Assembly: GCA_028689665.1 (NCBI GenBank)
Contig: JAQVCR010000008.1
Span: 1-64,000 of the forward strand
Reading direction: 5' to 3'
Source of the DNA: Muribaculaceae bacterium
Lineage (GTDB): Bacteria > Bacteroidota > Bacteroidia > Bacteroidales > Muribaculaceae
Length of the DNA stretch: 64,000 bases
Shown here one piece after another: positions 50,582 through 59,600 of this stretch (its first letter is position 1; every line of letters begins with the position of its first letter). The translations under genes were made by a program, and so were the position numbers. The notes beneath the pieces were generated by a model. It did not search any database. It was not told the origin of the DNA and saw nothing but the letters and a program-made list of their open reading frames with translations.

Positions 50582-51268
50582 TTAATCTTCAGGGGAATGT
50601 AGTATTTCAAACATCAGTTCCCTATCCTTTACTAATATTTCGGATTGTGTAAACTCTATTGTACCGGAGACCTTTAAAGAGGTCAACGTACTTATAAGCG
50701 ATGATCGTTGCACTCCTAGCAATGTGCATAAATCTTTTTGTACATAAGCGAGTTTTATCTCTTTTCCGCCTCGCTGTGTCAACGAAACTATAAAGAATGC
50801 TAGCCGTTCGGCTAACGAACCTGTCGATAAAGCTAAAATCCCTTGTACCGATTTCTGAGAATTACGAGATAATGTATTCAATAGATTGAATAAAAAGACT
50901 TTATCACTCTGCAATATCCTTATATAATCAGATTTCTCTATTTGTAATATTCCGCAATCGCTTGCTGAATAAGCAGTAAATGGATATATTGTATCTCGCC
51001 CAAATAAATAATCGGCTCCTATTACATTCGGAGAATAAAGCACCTCACTTAATGTTACACTTTTATTTATACTCGAGAACTCTAGTCGCACGCTTCCTGA
51101 TATGATAAAACGAATGTGCTGGCATAAATCGCCGGCTTCGGCTATCACTTCACCTTCTTTATATTTTAGAAAGTGGAAACGTGTCTTTTCGATTAATTCC
51201 GACACTTTATCTCTACTTACTCCTTGGAAAAGTGGTAAATCCATTATCACTTCATACATGCTATTCAT
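50582..51268 (-). CDS. Crp/Fnr family transcriptional regulator
   Basis: cNMP-binding-like domain (KEGEVIAEAGDLCQHIRFIISGSVRLEF) and HTH (QKDLCTLLGVQRSSLISTLTSL). Confidence 0.9.
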   Translation of the reverse strand: MNSMYEVIMDLPLFQGVSRDKVSELIEKTRFHFLKYKEGEVIAEAGDLCQHIRFIISGSVRLEFSSINKSVTLSEVLYSPNVIGADYLFGRDTIYPFTAYSASDCGILQIEKSDYIRILQSDKVFLFNLLNTLSRNSQKSVQGILALSTGSLAERLAFFIVSLTQRGGKEIKLAYVQKDLCTLLGVQRSSLISTLTSLKVSGTIEFTQSEILVKDRELMFEILHSPED

Positions 51269-51452
51269 TTATGCTACTTTTTTTAAATTGTTATTTCAAC
51301 AAAGTTAACTGTTTTATAAATATAAATCAATACATTAATTCAAAATATTTCACAAAATTAAGTTATAATAAAATCACAAGAAGAACCCGACAATACTCAT
51401 TAATTATATCCTACTATTATGTTTTTACTTATCACTTTTTATCCACCTTTGA

Positions 51453-52349
51453 TTATATTGCGCCTTTCTTTGCCTTGAAATATAATTGAGACGAATTTAT
51501 AATATTTTGCCACGCTACATAAGCCGCCGGGGCTACCGATATTATAGGATTTAAATAAGTCATGGCTACCCATATTGCTAATATAGTGTTCTTCTGCCCC
51601 AGACCTTGCGCTCCAGCTACGGCATCGCCTAACCTGAAACCGATTCTTCTGCCTACATAGAATTGTGTGCAACACACCACCAGAGATACTAAGGCCAGCC
51701 ATATCATTTCGCTAAATTCTTTTGTTGGTTGCTTAATTATGAAACTCACAGAATTACCCACAACGATAAATAGCGCAACAGCCCAAAGATAAAACGATAC
51801 CGATTGATGATCTACAATTATCTTATGAAAACGCGGTGAAGAATAGCGTATCATCATTGCTACAATTATTGGTAATATCAATAGCGGCACTACTTCGGAA
51901 CAAATCTTCTGAAAAGAATCAACAAACTCTATCTGACGATAATCGCTTATCAACGATAAGAAAAACGGTGAAAGCAATGCAAACGTAATATTACTAAGGA
52001 GAGAATATGTTGCCAGTCGAGGGACACTACCACCTAACATTCCGGTTATTACCGGTGCCGATGTCGCCGTTGAAATAAAAAAACACACAAATGCTCCCTG
52101 TGCCAGCATCTCACTTATTGGCAACAATAACAAATATGAAGCCCAGCATCCTATAATCTGAACTGCCAACAGTACCCAATGAAATCGTGTAACCCGAAAT
52201 TCTCGTGGAGTAATGCGCATATATGTTATAAGCAACATTACAAAAATAAGATAAGGCGTGAGAAACTTTACATATCCTATATAATTATGAAATAGCACAC
52301 CTCCTACCATCGAAATAGGCAGCATCCACGTTTTTAAAATCTTTCGCAT
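51453..52349 (-). CDS. bile acid:sodium symporter (SBF-like) family transporter
   Basis: Polytopic; LMLITYMRITPREFR, ISTATSAPVITGMLGG, GAQGLGQKNTILAIWVAMTYLNPIISVAPAAYVAWQNIINS. Confidence 0.8.
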   Translation of the reverse strand: MRKILKTWMLPISMVGGVLFHNYIGYVKFLTPYLIFVMLLITYMRITPREFRVTRFHWVLLAVQIIGCWASYLLLLPISEMLAQGAFVCFFISTATSAPVITGMLGGSVPRLATYSLLSNITFALLSPFFLSLISDYRQIEFVDSFQKICSEVVPLLILPIIVAMMIRYSSPRFHKIIVDHQSVSFYLWAVALFIVVGNSVSFIIKQPTKEFSEMIWLALVSLVVCCTQFYVGRRIGFRLGDAVAGAQGLGQKNTILAIWVAMTYLNPIISVAPAAYVAWQNIINSSQLYFKAKKGAI

Positions 52350-52465
52350 AGCAAATATTTATGCCACAAAAGTACAATAAAATATTTGATTATTTTAGCT
52401 CTAGTTCCGGGAGTTTGACACTTGTTGTGAGTAATTATTTTTGTAACTAATTGAAAAAATTATTG

Positions 52466-53116
52466 TTAAATCCATTTTTTCAAATTTCGTTCACCGAGGT
52501 GAAGATGCTTGTCGCTCGTCGTGGAGACGAACCGTGAACTCGGCACGCCATAAGCCGAATAGTCGGTAGCCTGCACAAGCGTTCCATTCTCATCGACCAC
52601 AGCTCTCACACTCCCTTGATTGTCGTGGATATAATAGTTGTAAGTGCTTTTTGAATGCTCAAAATCTATATCAACATATCCACCTTCGATATATAGTCGG
52701 CTAGGGATAGTGTTTTGAAATACGAAATCACCCTTGTTGATATACATTGAGTTTTTATAACCTTTAGGTCGAGTACTTCCACTGCTGACAGTGGAAATTA
52801 TAGCCTCGCTCTCATTTCTCCCATAATATGTGCCGTCGCTACGGTAATAGTTGGTTAACGTGCTTCCATCGCTAAAGGTAAACTTTACGGGCTGATTGTA
52901 ATAATCGTATGTAATCGAGGTTATTCCTCTTGCCGGGTCGGAAGTGCGATTACCGTTGGCATCATAAGTCCATCCACTGCTGTAATCGCCTTTGTCGATA
53001 CTCGGAATGTCGGGATATTTTCGGGTTGCATAATCGCCAAACTTATCTTCAGCCGAGAGACCGAAGCAAATAGGAACGAGAAGAAATAAAATTGGTATGA
53101 ATTTTTGAATATGCAT
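52466..53116 (-). pseudogene. toxin-less RHS core fragment with its own signal peptide (possible remnant or donor cassette)
   Basis: Core repeat homologous to the full-length RHS gene from YPDIPSIDKG to DKHLHLG, then abruptly ends ERNLKKWI*; lacks the GLEWQPMKGIYGYYNNARFRDA...GNP segment and any tip. N-terminus MHIQKFIPILFLLVPICFGLSA is a signal peptide not shared with the other copies. Confidence 0.7.
52494..53016 (-). repeat. RHS core repeat, copy 4
   Basis: DNA-level match to 57260-57933; shares variants with copy 3 (cgtgaactcggcacgcc, gtagcctgc). Confidence 0.9.
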
Positions 53117-53119
53117 TGT

Positions 53120-53656
53120 TTATATTTTTGAGGGTTCAAATAATTTGGTAATAAAATCAATTAACTCTTGCGAAGTTTCATATCGTTCTCTTCCTATATC
53201 TGTAAAGAAATAACCTATCCAAATAATCTCTTTTTCACCACTCTTGTTGTATATGACAAGTTGAACTCTTATATCATTATTATCTTTGCCAATCCAAAAT
53301 AGAGACTTTCCATCTGGTGTTATATTAGAATTTAGAAGTAACTCATTTGTGTTTATCCGAAGATTTTTCTTAAACTTCAATAAATTTAAATATGTTATCA
53401 ATATTTTGGATGAATCTTCCTTGATAATTTGAGTCTGTTTTCCTTCTGCTTTCCAATGACTTTCGAAATATTCACGCCCAATTGTAACTGGAGTAAATAG
53501 ATCCCAAGTTATATATTTTACCAATATGCTGTCCACACTTGATTCTTTTATTTTACCATAGCACTCCGAATTCCCGAATGCTACAATTATTAACGTCAAT
53601 ATTAATAAGATTTTCTTCATTATTAATTGTCTTTTAGTTGGAAATTTCAACCCCAC
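53120..53656 (-). CDS. small secreted protein; candidate immunity protein for the preceding RHS tip
   Basis: Signal peptide MKKILLILTLIIVAFGNSECYG; overlaps the 3' end of the RHS cassette 53634-54515. Confidence 0.6.
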   Translation of the reverse strand: MGLKFPTKRQLIMKKILLILTLIIVAFGNSECYGKIKESSVDSILVKYITWDLFTPVTIGREYFESHWKAEGKQTQIIKEDSSKILITYLNLLKFKKNLRINTNELLLNSNITPDGKSLFWIGKDNNDIRVQLVIYNKSGEKEIIWIGYFFTDIGRERYETSQELIDFITKLFEPSKI

Positions 53657-54515
53657 CAGTTATATCATCAAGATCTCTCGCTGTAGGTGAGGAAACATCT
53701 AAATAAGTACCAAAATGATTCTTACGGGTAGTTTCTCCCTCTTTTAGTTTACCTAATTTTTTAGCAACCTCTTGTTCGGATCCTGTAATTACTCGTTTTT
53801 CTTCTTTATTCCCATAAACAGAATCGGTTGTACCCTTATCTTTGGTTTGGATTTCTGTGGCATTTTCATTCTGATTGGCATGGTCTGATTCATGACTTAA
53901 GATTTCGGCAGGAGATAGTAAGTATGCATTTTCATCCGTTAAAATTCCCTTGGTAGGTGCCCACATAATAGTTCTAGTATTAGGGATAAACTTAGATTCT
54001 TTCCCTTCAACGATATGATAAGTAGTTTCCTGTGATTCTATGAGCTTGTCTATTTGTTCGCTACATCCATTTTCTTTAAGATATGTATAAGCAGTATTAT
54101 AATTATTTTTAAACTCATTTGTAGCTCCAGGAAAATCAACTTTCAACCCATCAGCATCTTTATAACGAATTGGATTTCCGGCGGCATAGTGATATGGTGT
54201 GAAAGGGTAATATTTTTCGGCTAGGGGGTCTTGTTGGTAGAATGTGCCGGCGAGGATTGCATCGCGGAAGCGGGCGTTGTTGTAATAGCCGTAAATACCT
54301 TTCATCGGTTGCCACTCAAGCCCGAGGTGAAGGTGCTTGTCGCTCGTCGTCGAGACGAACCGTGAACTCGGCACGCCATAAGCCGAATAGTCGGTAGCCT
54401 GCACAAGCGTTCCATTCTCATCGACCACAGCTCTCACACTCCCTTGATTGTCGTGGATATAATAGTTGTAAGTGTGGTTACTTTGTAGTAAACTTGTATC
54501 AATTAATATCTTCAT
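53634..54515 (-). CDS. truncated RHS cassette with metallopeptidase-like C-terminal tip (HESDH)
   Basis: Short N-terminus MKILIDTSLLQSN then RHS core TYNYYIHDNQGSVRAVVDENGT...YHYAAGNPIRYKDADGL; tip contains SPAEILSHESDHANQNE (HExxH). Confidence 0.8.
   Translation of the reverse strand: MKILIDTSLLQSNHTYNYYIHDNQGSVRAVVDENGTLVQATDYSAYGVPSSRFVSTTSDKHLHLGLEWQPMKGIYGYYNNARFRDAILAGTFYQQDPLAEKYYPFTPYHYAAGNPIRYKDADGLKVDFPGATNEFKNNYNTAYTYLKENGCSEQIDKLIESQETTYHIVEGKESKFIPNTRTIMWAPTKGILTDENAYLLSPAEILSHESDHANQNENATEIQTKDKGTTDSVYGNKEEKRVITGSEQEVAKKLGKLKEGETTRKNHFGTYLDVSSPTARDLDDITGGVEISN
54175..54474 (-). repeat. RHS core repeat, copy 3 (partial)
   Basis: Begins at the GNP delimiter region and stops abruptly at gtaagtg, where copies 1, 2 and 4 continue. 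Confidence 0.9.
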
Positions 54516-55024
54516 TTCTTCATATTAAAATAAATTTGCAAATTACCTATTGTGGTTTCTATTGGATAATATTTTCTATCTCTGTAAGTTAATAAATTAT
54601 TTACTAAAATATCCCACCTTTCTTTACTTAATTGTGGATTGTCGTTATGAAACAATTTATTCACGAACTTTAATACTTTAATTTTATCTTTTTCCCAATC
54701 ATATAGACGATATTCATTACCTATCTTTAATAGAACAAAGTCCCAACCATCATTTATCCCATAATAAGATACATAATATGCTTCAAATTCTGAATTTATA
54801 TTTATAATAGGAACATAACTCATATCTTTTGAGCATAAATCTCTTAAATTGAAACGGTCAGTAAGTTTTATTGATGATGTAACATATTCAGAATGTTCAG
54901 GCTCATAAAACCTAAAGACAGAATCCAAAGAATTATATATCGATTCATTATCTGTATTTAAAGGTTTCCCTAAACAGCTAAGTATGGATGTTATTAACAA
55001 TAACAAAAATAATTTATTTTTCAT
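54512..55024 (-). CDS. small lipoprotein; candidate immunity protein for the HEGTH RHS tip
   Basis: MKNKLFLLLLITSILSCLGKP (lipobox LSC); overlaps the upstream cassette (55014-55024) and the downstream cassette (54512-54515). Confidence 0.6.
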   Translation of the reverse strand: MKNKLFLLLLITSILSCLGKPLNTDNESIYNSLDSVFRFYEPEHSEYVTSSIKLTDRFNLRDLCSKDMSYVPIININSEFEAYYVSYYGINDGWDFVLLKIGNEYRLYDWEKDKIKVLKFVNKLFHNDNPQLSKERWDILVNNLLTYRDRKYYPIETTIGNLQIYFNMKK

Positions 55025-56183
55025 CTTGTATTTTTTCTAACTCTTTAATATGTTTTTTCTCATTAATATCAGGTAATACTTCTGTATCAGTACTGTTCTT
55101 GGCACTTGTTACGTTAGATTCTTTGTCAGTAGCATGCGTACCCTCATGTACACCTATAGCACCAAGTACATCTTCTTCAGAAAGATTATCATTTAAGATA
55201 TGATCACCTATATTTTTTCTTTGAATAATCGACTTATTGTAAATTACAATCTTAGCTGAATGAATACCAAACTTTTTATTGCCTTCGGATACTGTTTTGC
55301 CAAATTTATCTATCTCAGTATCATTATCAATCGTTATACTTATTTTATGAGGAGCTTCAATCATACTATTTAAAACATCTCTTCCAATTTTTGTTTTCAT
55401 CATTGCATTGCCAACCATTTTGATATCTGCTGTAGCATTTTTAGACCAACCATTCTTCACTGAATATGTAACTCTACGATTTTTGTTATCCACTAAATAC
55501 TTACCTGTGAGATCAATATATATACAAGGGTTTCCGGTGGCGTAGTGATATGGGGTGAAGGGGTAGTATTTTTCGGCTAGGGGGTCTTGCTGGTAGAATG
55601 TGCCGGCGAGGATTGCATCGCGGAAGCGGGCGTTGTTGTAATAGCCGTAAATACCTTTCATGGGCTGCCACTCAAGTCCGAGATGAAGATGCTTGTCGCT
55701 CGTCGTCGAGACGAACCGTGAGCTCGGCACACCATAAGCCGAATAGTCGGTAGCTTGCACAAGCGTTCCATTCTCATCAACTACAGCCCTCACGCTCCCC
55801 TGATTGTCATGGATATAATAGTTATAAGTACGTTTTGAATGTTCAAAATCTATATCAACATATCCACCTTCGATATATAGTCGGCTAGGGATAGTGTTTA
55901 GAAATACGAAATCACCCTTATTAATATACATTGAGCCTTTGAAAGAGCTTGCTTTAGTACTTCCACTATTGACAGTAGAAATTACAGCCTCACGCTCATT
56001 TCTCCCATAATACGTGCCGTCGCTACGGTAATAGTTGGTTAACGTGCTACCATCACTAAAGCTAAACTTTACGGGTTGGTTGTAATAATCGTATGTAATC
56101 GAGGTTATTCCTCTTGCAGGGTCGGAAGTGCGGTTACCGTTGGCATCATAAGTCCATCCACTACTGTAATTTTTATGGTTCAT
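55014..56183 (-). CDS. truncated RHS cassette with metallopeptidase-like C-terminal tip (HEGTH)
   Basis: MNHK then RHS core from NYSSGWTYDANGNRTSDPARG to YHYATGNPCIYIDLTGKY; tip contains VLGAIGVHEGTHATDKE (HExxH). Confidence 0.82.
   Translation of the reverse strand: MNHKNYSSGWTYDANGNRTSDPARGITSITYDYYNQPVKFSFSDGSTLTNYYRSDGTYYGRNEREAVISTVNSGSTKASSFKGSMYINKGDFVFLNTIPSRLYIEGGYVDIDFEHSKRTYNYYIHDNQGSVRAVVDENGTLVQATDYSAYGVPSSRFVSTTSDKHLHLGLEWQPMKGIYGYYNNARFRDAILAGTFYQQDPLAEKYYPFTPYHYATGNPCIYIDLTGKYLVDNKNRRVTYSVKNGWSKNATADIKMVGNAMMKTKIGRDVLNSMIEAPHKISITIDNDTEIDKFGKTVSEGNKKFGIHSAKIVIYNKSIIQRKNIGDHILNDNLSEEDVLGAIGVHEGTHATDKESNVTSAKNSTDTEVLPDINEKKHIKELEKIQDEK
55530..56170 (-). repeat. RHS core repeat, copy 2
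   Basis: DNA nearly identical by eye to copy 1 (57260-57933) over more than 600 bp. Confidence 0.92.
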
Positions 56184-56185
56184 AA

Positions 56186-56683
56186 TTATAAATTATCTTT
56201 AACTTTATAATAATACTTTGTACCACTAATTTTATAAATGTAATTTAATTCATTTTTAAAACTATTTTCATTAGGAATAGTATCGCATAATGTAAAATAG
56301 TAATAAACAATACTATAAAAAATGTAGTCTATTACTTTCTCTTGTTGCCCTTTTTTAATTGAGTTAAGATATTTTTTCAAATAGCAAATTTCATTTGGAT
56401 TTTTTTTATAATAATTATATAGGATGCTATCAAGTTCTTCATCAAATTCTTCATTTATGTGGTGAAGGGCATAACTAAACAAAGCCTTATAATCAGCATA
56501 ACTGCTATTTGTATTTTTAGCGAAGCTCGAATTAAGAGCTAAGTACTCAGCTCTTATACTATCTTCATTTGCTGATAGCTCTAATTGGATATCTTTATAA
56601 AACTCTAGTTTATTTGTTTGTCCTTCTGCCCTAATACTTAGAACAATGATGAACAGATGTATTATAATAATAATATTTTTCAT
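56186..56683 (-). CDS. small secreted protein; candidate immunity protein for the L,D-transpeptidase-like RHS tip
   Basis: Signal peptide MKNIIIIIHLFIIVLSIRAEGQ; lies 11 bp after the full-length RHS gene and 2 bp before the next cassette. Confidence 0.6.
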   Translation of the reverse strand: MKNIIIIIHLFIIVLSIRAEGQTNKLEFYKDIQLELSANEDSIRAEYLALNSSFAKNTNSSYADYKALFSYALHHINEEFDEELDSILYNYYKKNPNEICYLKKYLNSIKKGQQEKVIDYIFYSIVYYYFTLCDTIPNENSFKNELNYIYKISGTKYYYKVKDNL

Positions 56684-56694
56684 ATTTATTTACT

Positions 56695-59600
56695 CTAAGG
56701 ATTCGCAATTACTTCTGGGATATTGCCACCATTATATATAACAATCTTATATTTATCTTTTTCATTGTATTGAATGGGCTTATTCAAATCATCTTTAACT
56801 ACAAGTTCCCCTGCTTTTTCTTCTGAATCGGTAGCCTCCAATTGGTCGGTAACTGTTTTCATCTCTTTAATATCTTCATCAGACATTCTTATGCATCCAT
56901 GTGTGCCAACTAGTTCAGGTTTTTGTTTATTTCCTCCATGAGTATGCATCCCATTTCGGTCCTCACCTTCTCCTGAAATATAATCTTGTGCAAGGAGATC
57001 ATTAGGGCCATATGATTCAGTATTATATTTAGTTCCAACACCAGTTTTCCTCCATTCTAAAATCTTATAATTACCTTGAGGAGTATCTGCATTTTGTTTG
57101 TTCCTTTCTCTATAATTACCCCTAACCTTCACAACCGTTTGAAAAATAATATTATCCGATTTATTTGTAACTGTGTATAATGCATAGGGATGCTGACCCC
57201 TGTCGCTGGATGAACTAACTTTAACACTCCATAGCCCAGTGGGGTCTATGTCACGCATTGGATTTCCGGCAGCGTAGTGATAGAGGGTGAAGGGGTAGTA
57301 TTTTTCGGCTAGGGGGTCTTGCTGGTAGAATGTGCCGGCGAGGATTGCATCGCGGAAGCGGGCGTTGTTGTAATAGCCGTAAATACCTTTCATGGGCTGC
57401 CACTCAAGTCCGAGATGAAGATGCTTGTCGCTCGTCGTCGAGACGAACCGTGAGCTCGGCACACCATAAGCCGAATAGTCGGTAGCTTGCACAAGCGTTC
57501 CATTCTCATCAACTACAGCCCTCACGCTCCCCTGATTGTCATGGATATAATAGTTATAAGTACGTTTTGAATGTTCAAAATCTATATCAACATATCCACC
57601 TTCGATATATAGTCGGCTAGGGATAGTGTTTAGAAATACGAAATCACCCTTATTAATATACATTGAGCCTTTGAAAGAGCTTGCTTTAGTACTTCCACTA
57701 TTGACAGTAGAAATTACAGCCTCACGCTCATTTCTCCCATAATACGTGCCGTCGCTACGGTAATAGTTGGTTAACGTGCTACCATCACTAAAGCTAAACT
57801 TTACGGGTTGGTTGTAATAATCGTATGTAATCGAGGTTATTCCTCTTGCAGGGTCGGAAGTGCGATTACCGTTGGCATCATAAGTCCATCCACTGCTGTA
57901 ATTCCCTTTATCGATACTCGGAATGTCGGGATAGAGTCCGTCGGCAGGTTTGCTTTCGCCTATCGAAGCAATCTGATTGCCATTATAATCGAGGCTGAGA
58001 TACTGAACAGGATTGGCATTAACCTTTCCTCTACTTATAATAACGGGATTCCCATTACGATCGTAAGAGAAGCCCTCGTTGAATACTGAATTGACATCTA
58101 CAGAGCTCTTCGACTCAACAGAGATGAGTCGGTCAAAACCATCATATCTATATCCTACTGAAAGAGAGTCAATACTCAAATCATTGTCCACGCTTGTAAA
58201 TGTCATCGCAGAAGGAGAGCCATTCCATCGTGGCGCAGTGCCGGTGTTATTGGTGTTGTAATACAAAGATTGTGTGAATAGTGGAGACTTGATTGCTGTC
58301 ATCCAATTCCTTAGATTATACTGATAATCAATGTCGCAACCTTTATCTGTACATTTCCTCGGTTGTATCTTTTTGTGCGTCAATCTTGCGACATTGTCAT
58401 ATCTGTTTTCATACAATATAGTCCAACTGTCATTATTAAATCTGTGTCTTGCTGATACAGGCATTCCCCAATTATCGTAACTGTAGGAATATTCACTTGC
58501 ATAATGAACATCTAAGTCACTACTGTTCAATACAATTTTCTTATTAGTTAAGTCGCCTACAAAATTATACTTATAATGTGTTGTAACATTATCTAATAAG
58601 TCAAGGTCATAATCACATCCTACTACAATCCTTTTTCTATCGTCGTAACGATAAGATGACATTATCACATACCACTCGCCCCAAACGGCTTTTCCTGTAA
58701 GCAAGCCTGTCGCATTATCCATTCCCGATGAATAACCGCTTTCAAATGTTTGATTTGTCCTGACTATATTATGCCAAAAATCGTAGTTGTCATAAAAATA
58801 TGAAACGAGAGGCTTAAAGTTGGAGATACCACAAGTATCGGTATAAAACAGCTTGGAATCGTTATTTATGCTGGCTTGCAAACTTTCAACAGCTATTTTG
58901 TCTTTCCACTTCTCTTGCAGAGACAACCGCGTCTCGTTTGTGAAAGTGGCTATACCCTCTACAGCCTTTCTTAGACTTCCGTCAAATTTTGTAACAAACC
59001 ACTTATTCTCTTTCCTCATATTTCCGTCTTGACGGAATATTACATTATCAAGTTTATCATATATATAATATTCAGGTTCAGCCCCGGGCAGACGTTTTTC
59101 AACCAATCGACCATAATTGTCGTAAGAATAAAAATAACACAATTTTCTTATTGTCGTACTATTGCAGATACCATTACCTTGTGATACATAAATATTTGAT
59201 GCTTCAGGTGATAGCACATAAATCAATTGTCCTATTTTATTATATACATAATAGGTATCTAAGTTAATGCTTTCATCACACTTCCGTTCCAAAATCAATC
59301 TTTTGTCTCGGTCAAAGAATTTAATTATCCTCATATTATCCTCATCTACGACCTCCTCGTAATGTAACGTGCCGTCGCCATATCCATTGTTAAGTTTCAG
59401 CAAACCATCATTAGTGATGTCAAATCTGGCGCATCCATAATATCGGTCATGGTAGCTGTTCAGACCTCTATGTTTCGATATATATTTGTTATTGTCCCTC
59501 CATGCTTTACCCGGACTACGCTTATTCATCTCCATCACTTCCGGAGTTTGCGTGTATTCTGTTTCTGTATAAGGATATAGATCTCCATAAAATCCGGTTG

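Noticed and set aside
50582-52349. Crp/Fnr regulator plus SBF transporter as part of the RHS system
   Set aside because: Both look like ordinary metabolic genes separated from the RHS chain by a gap; no evidence of linkage.
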